DNA of 64,000 nucleotides from Phycisphaeraceae bacterium (lineage in GTDB: Bacteria > Planctomycetota > Phycisphaerae > Phycisphaerales > Phycisphaeraceae), in assembly GCA_020851465.1 (NCBI GenBank), contig JADZCR010000002.1:213081-277080 (forward strand), read 5' to 3'. Shown piece by piece: positions 42,890-51,498 of this stretch (position 1 is its first letter; every line of letters begins with the position of its first letter). The translations under genes were made by a program, and so were the position numbers. The notes under the pieces are model-generated. The model saw only the letters and a program-made list of their open reading frames with translations, did no database searches and had not been told where the DNA came from.

Positions 42890-44080
42890 ATGAGCCGTGC
42901 ATTAGAAAGTGGCCCTACAGCGCCACGCGTCGTGTTTACGCCGCGTGAGCTTGGTCGCGTAGGAGCGGCCGCCACCATGATGGTCTTCGGCGGTACCGTC
43001 ATCATCCTCCTGATGATGGCGATGATGGGCCATTACAACTCACTGGCCCACAGCGGACCCAAGGCTGTCTTGGACGGTGCGGTGATCGCCCTGCTGCTGG
43101 GTAAGCAACACCGATGGCGCGTGCTACCCCTGCTGGGGATCGTCTATGGCTTGGTGCTCCTGATCCAGATCGGAGTTCCTTATCTACCCATCGTCCTTAC
43201 TTTTGCCGGAATACTCGGTGCCGTCGGCGGCAAAACGGCAGGCTTGATTAATCGACGGCTTGGCATACTCATCGCTGCTGGTCTATTCACATGGGCGGCA
43301 GGCCTCGGTTCACCCATCAAAATCTACTTTGGCACGGCGGATCAACACGAACCATTCCTCTGGGGACTCTGGTTCGCTGAATGGCCTTTGCGCATCGGCG
43401 GTGCGTGGCTCGGCGTGATGCTGACATGGCGAGGCTGGGCGAAACCTTCTCCCGTCGAGACCATCGAACCGGCCATAGATGCCGAGAGTCAGCCATTAAC
43501 ACACGGAATGCCCGGCAGCCGTACCGTGGTTCGAGGTGTGCGTCCCGCCGCGTTACGGCTGGCGATGCTCCTGCTCGTAGCCATCCTTCCCTTGGCGATT
43601 CAGAAATGGTCCGCTTTGACTGCGATCACGTTGCTGACGCTCACCTACGCGCTGGTGCTCGGCTCAAGTCGCCGGGTCCTTCAAACACTCCTGGGTATCG
43701 TTTGGGGTTGGGCGGTGTTCGCAGCGGCTAGCTATTTGTGGCATCACGATCCCGACCGCGTAATTGACCTCATCCGAACTTTCGCGCTCCGCTTCGCGCC
43801 GATGGCGCTGGCAGCAGTTGTTTTGATCGGAACCACACGGCCTGTCGATGTGCTGCGAGTACTTCGTCACTGCAAGATACCCCGCGCTGTCCTCCTGCCG
43901 ATGGCAGTCGTACTGCGCCAGATACCGCAAAGCCGCCGTGAGTTGTCACATGGGTTTGCCCAATTGCGCCAAAAGGGGCAATGGAAAGGTCCGCTCTCGT
44001 TATTTCGGAACCCATCAGCTGTACTTGGTACGCTTCTTTTCCGACCTCTACAAAGATGGGCGCAACTGCTGTCTGACTGA
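42890..44080 (+). CDS. ECF transporter S-T fusion protein, C-terminus short
   Basis: A 396-aa membrane protein. Residues about 20-185 hold six hydrophobic segments resembling an ECF substrate-binding (S) component. After a polar linker (about residues 188-222), residues 223-396 resemble the transmembrane EcfT/CbiQ component (LTLTYALVLGSSRRVLQTLL, then RELSHGFAQLRQKGQ as the first coupling helix). The protein stops at FRPLQRWAQLLSD, just where the second coupling motif (ARG-type) should be. No ATPase gene is in the window. GGGAAAA precedes ATG 42890. Cargo is unknown; vitamins, metals or heme precursors are typical. Confidence 0.62.
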   Translation: MSRALESGPTAPRVVFTPRELGRVGAAATMMVFGGTVIILLMMAMMGHYNSLAHSGPKAVLDGAVIALLLGKQHRWRVLPLLGIVYGLVLLIQIGVPYLPIVLTFAGILGAVGGKTAGLINRRLGILIAAGLFTWAAGLGSPIKIYFGTADQHEPFLWGLWFAEWPLRIGGAWLGVMLTWRGWAKPSPVETIEPAIDAESQPLTHGMPGSRTVVRGVRPAALRLAMLLLVAILPLAIQKWSALTAITLLTLTYALVLGSSRRVLQTLLGIVWGWAVFAAASYLWHHDPDRVIDLIRTFALRFAPMALAAVVLIGTTRPVDVLRVLRHCKIPRAVLLPMAVVLRQIPQSRRELSHGFAQLRQKGQWKGPLSLFRNPSAVLGTLLFRPLQRWAQLLSD

Positions 44081-44227
44081 CGATCAATCGTTCAAATACA
44101 ATCAGAGAATTACGTAAAATACGTTATTTCAATTAGTTATGATTCGTTTGTTGCTGTGGCAACAAATACCCGCCTGTCTAGCAATTTTCGATAATTAATT
44201 TACTTTTCATCTTAAATTCCCTATCTA

Positions 44228-44242
44228 AATGCTAAAATTGCA
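44228..44242 (+). promoter_or_regulatory. Extended -10-like element shared with 13011-13025
   Basis: AATGCTAAAATTGCA, identical over 15 bases to the minus-strand element at 13011-13025 and oriented the same way relative to a prepilin-like gene. It contains TGC-TAAAAT. The start codon is 145 nt further on. The remainder of the AT-rich 44081-44387 gap holds no gene. Confidence 0.45.
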
Positions 44243-44387
44243 CATTCAGTTGGCGTTTGGGTGCTGTGAAGTGCGAGACAACTCGAATCAGCATTTTCTG
44301 CAGCGATTTATTTCGGGATCACTTCTAAGGTGGGGGTAGAGACCGAAAAAGCAGCGGCTGGGAATCGATAACCTGGTCGGAGGATCA

Positions 44388-45296
44388 ATGCGTCGTCGGT
44401 TTGGTCTGGGTATTACGCTCGTGGAAATGCTCGTCGTCATTGTGACCATGGTCGCAATGGTGGCGATGCTGTTACCTGCGCTGCAACGAGGACGCGACTC
44501 AGCACGCAGCATCGTTTGCCTGAGCAACAACCGACAGACCACCTTGCCGGTTCTGATTGAAGTGCAGGAGCAGAATGGCCTGTTTCCAACTCCTACAGAA
44601 ATGGTGCAGGTTGCTGACCCTCGAACCTTCACCTGCCCCAGCGACCCGTCACCACTGCTTCTTCCCTCTGCAATCACCCAGCGACCAAACGTTATCCAAT
44701 CGAGCTATGCCTTTAACCCGGAGTTTTCCCTCTACCGCGTGCGCTATGAAGCGATTTATTCGCCTTCACAACGGATCATCAGCTACGAAGGGTATCGGGA
44801 TGTGCCTGATAGCGATGACAATTCGCCGGGTGCCACTGCAAGTTTTAATTCCCAGGTCTGGATCGCTGGTAATAACGTCACGTTCACTCACTTCCCCCCT
44901 GGAAATTTCCAAATCCCAAGCGTGCTGACCAACAACGGCCCTGATCTGGATGCTCATCTTCACAGCAACAATCCAAACCATATGGATTTACTGGGTAACT
45001 GGGTGGTTTCCGGCGGATTCAACATCCTTGACACGCTGACGCGCGATTTTGTCCCGCGTCATGCTTCATCCAAACCCAAAGGTGATGTGATTTTCCTCGA
45101 CGGCCACGCTGAAGGTAAACCTGCCGTCACCGCCTCAATGGTGCTGTACCCCGACCCGATTATGGTGACTATTGGAAATACCGGATCGCCCCATGACGAT
45201 GATGAAGGCCATCATTACAACGGTAATGGCTACGGTCACGAATATAGCAATGGAAAAGGTCACGATCACGATGATGACCACGAAGGCTTGAAATGA
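44388..45296 (+). CDS. Prepilin-type secreted protein with His/Asp-rich C-terminal tail
   Basis: A 302-aa protein. Its N-terminus FGLGITLVEMLVVIVTMVAM places cleavage after Gly8, with Glu at +5. The globular part has FTCPSDPSP and a late FLDGHAEGKP turn, features of planctomycete prepilin-like proteins. The last 35 residues are exceptional: about ten His with many Asp, Glu and Gly (for example GKGHDHDDDHEG), as in metal-binding tails. GGAGG 5 nt before ATG 44388 fixes the start. A leader of about 145 nt follows a -10-like element shared with the gene at 12033. It lies downstream of the heme oxygenase and ECF genes. Confidence 0.84.
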   Translation: MRRRFGLGITLVEMLVVIVTMVAMVAMLLPALQRGRDSARSIVCLSNNRQTTLPVLIEVQEQNGLFPTPTEMVQVADPRTFTCPSDPSPLLLPSAITQRPNVIQSSYAFNPEFSLYRVRYEAIYSPSQRIISYEGYRDVPDSDDNSPGATASFNSQVWIAGNNVTFTHFPPGNFQIPSVLTNNGPDLDAHLHSNNPNHMDLLGNWVVSGGFNILDTLTRDFVPRHASSKPKGDVIFLDGHAEGKPAVTASMVLYPDPIMVTIGNTGSPHDDDEGHHYNGNGYGHEYSNGKGHDHDDDHEGLK

Positions 45297-45418
45297 GATT
45301 TCGTGCGGAATGTGATGCTTCTCGCTTAAGCGCCCTCCTTTCTGAATAATCCGACAATCAACACTCGACGGATACCTGTTCACCCACGCTGAAGTTCCCA
45401 GCGGTTACGATCCACGTT

Positions 45419-46078
45419 ATGGATTGGAATTGGATCATCTGGATTGTCGCAGGATACGTCGCGGGATCGGTGCCGTTCGGGCTGTTAATCGGCATGGCTC
45501 GCGGCGTGGATGTGCGAAAGTCAGGAAGCGGAAATCTGGGCACGACCAACGTCGGACGGGTGCTGGGGCGCCAATGGGGAATTCTCTGCTTTGTGTTGGA
45601 TGTACTTAAGGGCACGTTGCCCGTCGTCGGTGCCGGGGTGGCACTGGGCTATCTCGGACGCGACCCACTGAACCACACGGACGCATGGAAATGGTTAGCG
45701 GTCGCGGCGGCAGCGGTGCTTGGTCACGTGTTTCCCATTTGGCTGAAATTTCGTGGAGGTAAGGGAGTGGCGACCAGTCTGGGCGTGTTGCTGGGTTTCT
45801 GGCCTACGCTGACTTTGCCTGGGATCGCGGCGGTGGCGACCTGGGTTGTCGTGGTGCTCATCTGGCGATATGTCAGCCTGGCGAGCATCGCAGCTGCAAT
45901 CGCGCTGCTGATCTACCTGATCGCCTTTGGCCTGCTGCGCGGTGCGACGCTGCAAAACCTGTTGCCGTTCCTGTTTGTCACAACATTTCTGGTGCTGCTG
46001 GTAATCGTAAGACATCGCTCCAACATCGGCCGACTCCTTGCGGGCACAGAAAACAAAGTCGGCAAGAAACCTGCTTAA
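45419..46078 (+). CDS. plsY: Acyl-phosphate glycerol-3-phosphate acyltransferase PlsY
   Basis: A 219-aa integral membrane enzyme that transfers an acyl group from acyl phosphate to glycerol 3-phosphate in phospholipid synthesis. All three motifs are present: VAGSVPFGLLIG then SGSGNLGTTNVGRVLG, KFRGGKGVATSLGVLLG, and VRHRSNIGRLLAGTE. About five membrane segments, normal length. No Shine-Dalgarno sequence is obvious before ATG 45419. It stands alone between the prepilin-like gene and a convergent zinc-ribbon gene. Confidence 0.94.
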   Translation: MDWNWIIWIVAGYVAGSVPFGLLIGMARGVDVRKSGSGNLGTTNVGRVLGRQWGILCFVLDVLKGTLPVVGAGVALGYLGRDPLNHTDAWKWLAVAAAAVLGHVFPIWLKFRGGKGVATSLGVLLGFWPTLTLPGIAAVATWVVVVLIWRYVSLASIAAAIALLIYLIAFGLLRGATLQNLLPFLFVTTFLVLLVIVRHRSNIGRLLAGTENKVGKKPA

Positions 46079-46293
46079 CTATCTAAGACGTGTATTTTGT
46101 GCTGCGAGTTAAACCAACTCTGCTGAACAACCACGCATGAGCTGAGTAACTGCTGTTATGACCGACCGACGGATGCAGAACATGGAAACCGACTTGTGTC
46201 GTAAAACCTTATTCCTCAACTGTGGCCCAAGCCTGATGTCACACGAAATACCTTGCATCATCAGCAATGACGCCAGAGATCGTTGAGATTAGA

Positions 46294-46614
46294 TCAATTC
46301 TTCTCGGATACATAACTGTACAGCGCGCCTAGTCCGATGATGAAGGTGAAAAACCCGCCAAGCCACCACGCCGCCTGCTGACCACGCATTAAGCCGACTA
46401 TCGTGAATGCTGTAGCGACTAACAAGGTCAGGCCGACCAGTGCCAGTGTTCGTATGCGAGCGAGAACACGATCGCTGCGACCGGTGATATCAGCAAATGA
46501 GTAGAGACCTTCACCAGTGAAAAAGTTATATGTGGTGCCGCACTCCGGACAGTTACCAATCGGCTTCAGTCCAACCAGATCATATTTGCACTTTTTGCAG
46601 AGTTTGTCTGCCAT
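46294..46614 (-). CDS. Small zinc-ribbon membrane protein
   Basis: A 106-aa protein. The N-terminus has CKKCKYDLVGLKPIGNCPEC, a two-CxxC zinc ribbon of the type common in planctomycete membrane proteins. Two hydrophobic segments follow (about residues 52-72 and 77-97). I chose the ATG at 46614, where the ribbon begins at residue 6; the frame extends 8 codons upstream to 46638. The function is unknown. It is divergent from gpmI and convergent with plsY; the 215-bp gap to plsY holds nothing I recognise. Confidence 0.7.
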   Translation of the reverse strand: MADKLCKKCKYDLVGLKPIGNCPECGTTYNFFTGEGLYSFADITGRSDRVLARIRTLALVGLTLLVATAFTIVGLMRGQQAAWWLGGFFTFIIGLGALYSYVSEKN

Positions 46615-46725
46615 GGCGAGAAGTCTCGATGATCGCAAGATTTGGAATTGTAAGACCGAGTAACCAGACGCGCTTGATTCTCCCCTACAATCGACAATCC
46701 GCAGGTGCGGGAATGAGGAGTTCCG

Positions 46726-48414
46726 ATGACAAGCTCAAATAGAACGATGAATCCAAGTGATAAGCGGCCGATCGTACTGATCGTGCGTGACGGCTGGGGA
46801 CGCAATCCACACCGTGAACACGATACGTTTAATGCCATCAAGCTCGCACACACACCCCGCGGTGATGCCCTGCTCCGTGAGTATCCCTGGACGTTGATCC
46901 ACACTTCCGGAGAGGAAGTCGGCCTGCCTGAAGGCACCATGGGTAACAGTGAAGTCGGCCACCAGAATCTCGGTGCCGGCCGCGTGGTTTACCAGGAGTC
47001 GGTCCGCATTACCCGTGCAGTACGATCAGGTGAGTTTTACAACAACGAGGTACTTGTTACCGCGATCAAGCGGGCTGTTTCGCGTCAGCGAATGGTACAT
47101 CTGCTGGGGATCGCGTCCGATGCGGGCGTGCATGGTCTGCTTGATCATCTCTACGGCTGTGTCGAACTTTGCAAATGTCACGGCCTGACCGCGGAAAAAG
47201 TCGCCCTGCATCTCTTTACAGATGGGCGTGATACCGGTCCATTCACCGGCAGAGATTTCATCTGCCGCATAGAAGCACAATTACGGACTATCGGCGTCGG
47301 TCAGATCGCCAGCATCGTCGGACGGTATTACGCGATGGATCGTGATAACCGCTGGGAGCGTGTCGAGAAAGCGTACCACCTTTTGACATCCGCCAAGAGC
47401 GATGACACCACCGCCTGCCCCAACTTCGCAACCGCAGAAGCAGCGATGCAGGACTATTACGATCACCCGACCAATGACAGTCAAAACGGCGATGAGTTCA
47501 TCACGCCGCGCACGGTTGGAAATCGTTGGCGCGATACACGGGTTGCTGACGGTGACACGGTGATTTTTTACAACTATCGCGGTGATCGGCCGCGTGAAAT
47601 TACGCGGGCTTTCGTCATGCCGGAATTCCACGGCCATGTGAAACCATCGCCGGATACCGGCGAAAAAGGCTTTCAGCGTGGCCCCAAACTCGACCTCGAA
47701 TATGTCTGCATGACGGAATACGACACTTCGCTGAGCAGCATGGTGAAGGTTGCCTACCCGAAACTGCCGCCGATGAGGGATATTGCCGGCGAATATCTAA
47801 GCGGGCTTGGTTTGCGGCAGTTCCGTAGCGCGGAGACGGAAAAATTCCCGCATGTGACATTCTTTTTCAACGATTACCGCGAAGCACCATTTCCCGGTGA
47901 ATCTCGGCAGATGGCGCAATCGCCGAGCGTCGCCACCTATGACTTAAAACCGGAAATGAGTGCTTCTGAAGTGTGTGAAATCGTGCTCCGTCGTCTTGCC
48001 GCACCAGACTGTGAGGATTTCATTCTGGTGAACTTCGCCAATGGCGACATGGTCGGCCACACTGGAAAACTCGATGCGGCAATCAAGGCGGTGGAAACCG
48101 TCGATGGGTGCGTCGGACGAATCGTCGATGCCACACTTGGGCGAGGCGGCGCGTTAATTGTCACGGCTGATCACGGTAACGCGGAACAAATGTGGGATCC
48201 GCAAACCAATGCTCCACACACAGCACACACAACCTACGATGTCGAGTGCATCGTTGTTGATCCTCGATTGAAGAAACTCGCCAGTGGAAACGCGGAATCA
48301 CCCAGCACAGGCCTGCGACATGACGCACGACTGGCGGATGTCTTTCCAACGATCCTGATGATGATGGGCCTTACCAAACCCGCAGCAATGGAAGGAACAT
48401 CGATTGTCTGCTGA
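46726..48414 (+). CDS. gpmI: 2,3-bisphosphoglycerate-independent phosphoglycerate mutase
   Basis: A 562-aa member of the alkaline phosphatase superfamily that interconverts 3- and 2-phosphoglycerate in glycolysis using two Mn2+. Motifs: metal Asp in LIVRDGWGRNP, the phospho-Ser nucleophile in MGNSEVGHQNLGAGR, YYAMDRDNRWERVEKAYH in the transferase domain, and ANGDMVGHTGKLDAAIKAVE plus VTADHGNAEQM at the second metal site. It is about 50 residues longer than the E. coli enzyme, owing to inserts in the middle region. GAGGAG 6 nt before ATG 46726 supports the start. Confidence 0.94.
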   Translation: MTSSNRTMNPSDKRPIVLIVRDGWGRNPHREHDTFNAIKLAHTPRGDALLREYPWTLIHTSGEEVGLPEGTMGNSEVGHQNLGAGRVVYQESVRITRAVRSGEFYNNEVLVTAIKRAVSRQRMVHLLGIASDAGVHGLLDHLYGCVELCKCHGLTAEKVALHLFTDGRDTGPFTGRDFICRIEAQLRTIGVGQIASIVGRYYAMDRDNRWERVEKAYHLLTSAKSDDTTACPNFATAEAAMQDYYDHPTNDSQNGDEFITPRTVGNRWRDTRVADGDTVIFYNYRGDRPREITRAFVMPEFHGHVKPSPDTGEKGFQRGPKLDLEYVCMTEYDTSLSSMVKVAYPKLPPMRDIAGEYLSGLGLRQFRSAETEKFPHVTFFFNDYREAPFPGESRQMAQSPSVATYDLKPEMSASEVCEIVLRRLAAPDCEDFILVNFANGDMVGHTGKLDAAIKAVETVDGCVGRIVDATLGRGGALIVTADHGNAEQMWDPQTNAPHTAHTTYDVECIVVDPRLKKLASGNAESPSTGLRHDARLADVFPTILMMMGLTKPAAMEGTSIVC

Positions 48415-48486
48415 TGAACAACTAAAACAGGTCACCGCGCTGATGATAAAAGATATGGCGATTGATAGGTAACGCAGGCTGGAGTT

Positions 48487-48996
48487 TCAATTCCGTGGGT
48501 TGGTGCCGTCGGAATTGGTCGCGTTATCGCCCAAGTCGTTTTCGCCCAGCAGCATGAACTGTTTTTTAATGAGAACCTGCGTAGCCATGATCGGGTCATC
48601 AATGTTCAGTGCGATCGTCGGCAGGCTGTGCGGTTGAACCAACAGCGGATAGATCGAATGGATATTAAGCTCAGCTGCGACTAGTGCTGCGCACATCTGC
48701 CCGATTGATTGTCCACGAGTGAATTCAACGACGAGGACGCTTTTTTCAGCAAAAGGCATCTTGTTGCGTGTCAGTAGTCGCCGGGTCAGCTCTTCACGAG
48801 ACGTCACCAGCCGAACAACCGCATGATCGGTCGAGTCGGTAATGCTCAGACCGGCAACACGTGTCGCCTGCTTGTCAAAAATGTGCAGAAGTTCAGCGAG
48901 CTTCCCAACCCGATTATCGAGAAAAACGCTGAACTGCGTGTTATGCGGAGGTTCGTAACCGAGGCCGGACGATTCGATCACGGGAATCTGAGACAT
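48487..48996 (-). CDS. Protein with tandem ACT domains
   Basis: A 169-aa protein with two ACT-like beta-alpha units: QFSVFLDNRVGKLAELLHIF at about residues 21-40, and a second from about residue 87 (SVLVVEFTRGQSIGQMCAAL). ACT domains bind amino acids or similar small ligands and usually regulate metabolic enzymes. Similar stand-alone double-ACT proteins are annotated as regulatory or acetolactate-synthase-like, without proof. The C-terminus is Asn/Asp-rich and probably disordered. It lies just downstream of the epimerase gene on the same strand (63 bp). Confidence 0.78.
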   Translation of the reverse strand: MSQIPVIESSGLGYEPPHNTQFSVFLDNRVGKLAELLHIFDKQATRVAGLSITDSTDHAVVRLVTSREELTRRLLTRNKMPFAEKSVLVVEFTRGQSIGQMCAALVAAELNIHSIYPLLVQPHSLPTIALNIDDPIMATQVLIKKQFMLLGENDLGDNATNSDGTNPRN

Positions 48997-49059
48997 ACGA
49001 CTATTCTAGTCTTCTGGCGTCCAGAGATGGCGCAGCATCACCCGTCGAGTAATGACAAG

Positions 49060-50055
49060 TCATGCGGAGAGTACTTCCCGATACCACTCGACGGTTGGTT
49101 TAAGACCTGCGTCAAAGCCGACAATCGGCCGATACCCGAGCAGCTTGCCCGCCAAGGTGAGGTCTGCGACCGAGTCGCGCACATCACCGGCACGTTCGGG
49201 CTGATAAATGGGCTGGAGGTCCGCATGTCCAAGTAACGATGCCATCCGTGTGGCAAGCTGATTGACCGTGATGCGATCGCCACAAGCTACGTTAATCACT
49301 TCACCCCCAATGCGTTTCGTGGAGCGAGCAGCCAGCAGGTTTGCGTGGACCGCGTTATGCACAAAGGTGAAATCACGTGACTGGCCACCATCACCGAAAA
49401 TTGTCGGACGCTGACCGGCGATCAGAGCTTTTGCGAAAGCGGCGATCACCGCAGCATAGGCGGAATTAGCATTCTGCCGCGGCCCAAAAATGTTGAAGTA
49501 ACGCAGCGATACGGTATCGATCCCATAACTGCCTGCATAGGCACGCATCAGCCCTTCGTCGGCAAGTTTATTGGCCGCATACGGACTCTTGGGCAAAGGT
49601 GCCATCGTCTCGACCTTTGGCAACACCAGTGAGTCACCGTACGCACTGGAACTGGCCGCGAACATCACGCGCTCAACCTTGGCTGCCCTGGCCGCCTCCA
49701 GCACATTGAGCGTACCCATCACGTTGACCTGGGTATAAAGAACCGGCTGCTCAACACTTCGTGGCACGGAACCCAGTGCAGCTTGATGAAAAACATAACG
49801 GCAGCCGGCGGTGCAACGCGCAAGAATCTTTTCGTCAAGGATCGATCCTTTAACCGCCTCTACCGGTGGGCCCGCCTTGGCAAACGTGGTGAGGTTCCCG
49901 AAATCACCGCCGCTGAGATCGTCGAGCACTACAACGTGTGCTCCGAGCCGAACGAGTGCCTCGGTGATATGCGATCCGATGAAGCCCGCCCCGCCTGTAA
50001 CCAGTACCTTCGCGCCGGCGAAATGGTTTCCGTAAAGTTCCTGCCAGTGAGTCAT
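49060..50055 (-). CDS. NAD-dependent nucleotide-sugar 4-epimerase (GalE/WbpP-like)
   Basis: A 331-aa extended SDR. The Rossmann motif is VLVTGGAGFIGSHITEAL; the catalytic triad is Ser in SSSAYGDS and Tyr/Lys in YAANK. RYFNIFGPRQNANSAYAAVI and GDGGQSRDFTFVHN fit UDP-glucose or UDP-N-acetylglucosamine 4-epimerases and related dehydratases. It would supply UDP-galactose, UDP-GalNAc or a uronic acid for surface glycans. The exact sugar cannot be told. It follows the sugar isomerase gene by 89 bp on the same strand. Confidence 0.88.
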   Translation of the reverse strand: MTHWQELYGNHFAGAKVLVTGGAGFIGSHITEALVRLGAHVVVLDDLSGGDFGNLTTFAKAGPPVEAVKGSILDEKILARCTAGCRYVFHQAALGSVPRSVEQPVLYTQVNVMGTLNVLEAARAAKVERVMFAASSSAYGDSLVLPKVETMAPLPKSPYAANKLADEGLMRAYAGSYGIDTVSLRYFNIFGPRQNANSAYAAVIAAFAKALIAGQRPTIFGDGGQSRDFTFVHNAVHANLLAARSTKRIGGEVINVACGDRITVNQLATRMASLLGHADLQPIYQPERAGDVRDSVADLTLAGKLLGYRPIVGFDAGLKPTVEWYREVLSA

Positions 50056-50144
50056 AGTGAATGGTTTATCGGCGATTTTGTGTTACGGGAACAATGCAAC
50101 CCCGGCAACGTATCGGCTAAAGCGTCAGTAGCGGCAACGCGGAC

Positions 50145-50975
50145 TCATGCTTGCTGGCTGCACTCGCCGGCTCGTTCCCATGTATCGCGGATAAACCTTA
50201 CCGTCTGGGCACCTATTTCCTCGATCGGTCTTGACCAGCCGCATTCCAGGCTGATCCGCTCGTCATAGCCGATTTTCCGAAGTGTGCAGAAAAAGCTGTC
50301 AAAGTCGAACGACAGCGATGCCTTATCACCCTTAACGGACCTGTAGCCTCCTGGCTCGATGCGTTTCTCCACCTCCGCGATATGCACATGTCGAAGGCTT
50401 CCTCCCAACGCGACGATGGCATCGTCCGTCTCGTTTTCCAATCCATAGTGGTAGCTGTCCACAAGCATCTGCACACTCGGCAAGTCAACCTGCTCACAAA
50501 GTTGCTGACATTCCGCCAGCGAATTGAGAGTATTGGTTTCGTTCCTGTTGAGATGTTCGATGACGAGCGTGATGCTGTGATGAGCGCAGATTTCTCCAGC
50601 CATACGGGTGAACTCGACCAGATGAGACCATGCGGTAGCTTCATCCACATCATCAGGACGACGACGCGCCCCGCCGCTGCCGAAAACAAACCGCTTGATG
50701 CCAAGCCGCTGTCCTCGCTTCGCCACGCGCTGCATGTAATCCTGAAGCCCCACCAGATCGCGCTTCGGACCAATGATCGGCCGCGCCGCAGGTATCAGAG
50801 TATTGGCTGCCTCGATCGGTAACGGTAGTTTCTCGATATCGGGGTTCGCCTTATCCCATGTCGAGCTTGGTTCATCACCGCGCAGGACCGCTTGGACACC
50901 GACTTCCAAAAAATCAAAGCCAGCAGCTCTGATTGTCGTCGCATCATCAAGAGTACCGCAACAGCCAAGGCGCAT
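50145..50975 (-). CDS. Sugar (phosphate) isomerase/epimerase, TIM barrel
   Basis: A 276-aa AP endonuclease 2 / xylose-isomerase-like barrel. Four metal ligands in the D-psicose 3-epimerase order can be placed: Glu in LVIEHLNRNETN, Asp in MLVDSYHYG, His in RHVHIAEVEK and Glu in ISLECGW. The N-terminus MRLGCCGTLDDATTIRAAGF suits the family. It probably epimerises or isomerises a ketose or inositol-type compound. A second member of the superfamily is encoded at 51499, with a rhodanese gene between them. Confidence 0.85.
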   Translation of the reverse strand: MRLGCCGTLDDATTIRAAGFDFLEVGVQAVLRGDEPSSTWDKANPDIEKLPLPIEAANTLIPAARPIIGPKRDLVGLQDYMQRVAKRGQRLGIKRFVFGSGGARRRPDDVDEATAWSHLVEFTRMAGEICAHHSITLVIEHLNRNETNTLNSLAECQQLCEQVDLPSVQMLVDSYHYGLENETDDAIVALGGSLRHVHIAEVEKRIEPGGYRSVKGDKASLSFDFDSFFCTLRKIGYDERISLECGWSRPIEEIGAQTVRFIRDTWERAGECSQQA

Positions 50976-51071
50976 GACCTATTCCTAAAACACACAACCG
51001 GGATTTTGGTAATTCCCTTGATGAATGTTGTACCCGATTAGTGCCTATCGATCAGCCGGGGCCGGAAGCAA

Positions 51072-51455
51072 TCAGTACCGAGGGACTTTGGGATCGATGT
51101 CGATCGACCAGAGGTCGATGCCGCCAGCCATTGAGGTGATATCTCGAAACCCCTGCTGGCGCAGGATCGTAGCGAACTGAAGAGAGCGTCCCCCATGATG
51201 GCAATGAACAACGATTTTGCGGTCTTTGCAATCTTCAAGCTCGGGTAACCGTGCTGCGATGTCCTGAAGCGGTACGAGCTGACTTCCTTCGATCCGGTTG
51301 GCTGCGTATTCAGCGGGTTTGCGGCAATCGATTAACACGAAATTCTCACCACGATCACGCATCGCTTTCACCTGGCGAGGCGTGACCTCCCATTCGGGAC
51401 GAAAGTTGTAGCCTTCAGGTAAACCGCGGGGGTCAAGTTTAGGAGACGTAGCCAT
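51072..51455 (-). CDS. Rhodanese-like sulfurtransferase
   Basis: A 127-aa single rhodanese domain. VLIDCRKPAEYAANRIEGSQ is the conserved N-terminal part, and the active-site loop is VVHCHHGGRSLQ with the catalytic Cys. The HCHHGGRS form is close to that in rhodaneses fused to or working with MoeB-type enzymes. It probably carries persulfide sulfur. ATG 51455 is preferred; a longer frame to 51539 would overlap the preceding gene and cross a palindrome. A 20-bp palindrome lies 8 bp before the start. Confidence 0.88.
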   Translation of the reverse strand: MATSPKLDPRGLPEGYNFRPEWEVTPRQVKAMRDRGENFVLIDCRKPAEYAANRIEGSQLVPLQDIAARLPELEDCKDRKIVVHCHHGGRSLQFATILRQQGFRDITSMAGGIDLWSIDIDPKVPRY

Positions 51456-51463
51456 GGGAGTAT

Positions 51464-51483
51464 GTGGAGCTTGCAAGCTCCAC
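51464..51483. repeat. Perfect 20-bp palindrome upstream of the rhodanese gene
   Basis: GTGGAGCTTGCAAGCTCCAC is a perfect inverted repeat without a spacer in the 43-bp gap between the sugar isomerase and rhodanese genes. It may be an operator, an mRNA-processing site or a copy of a small dispersed palindromic repeat. No second copy was noticed in the window. Confidence 0.6.
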
Positions 51484-51498
51484 GACCTGTATTGAATG

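Noticed and set aside
44250..44266. Sigma-54-like TGGC...TGC sequence upstream of a prepilin-like gene
   Set aside because: The GG-to-GC spacing is one base short of the invariant GG-N10-GC requirement.
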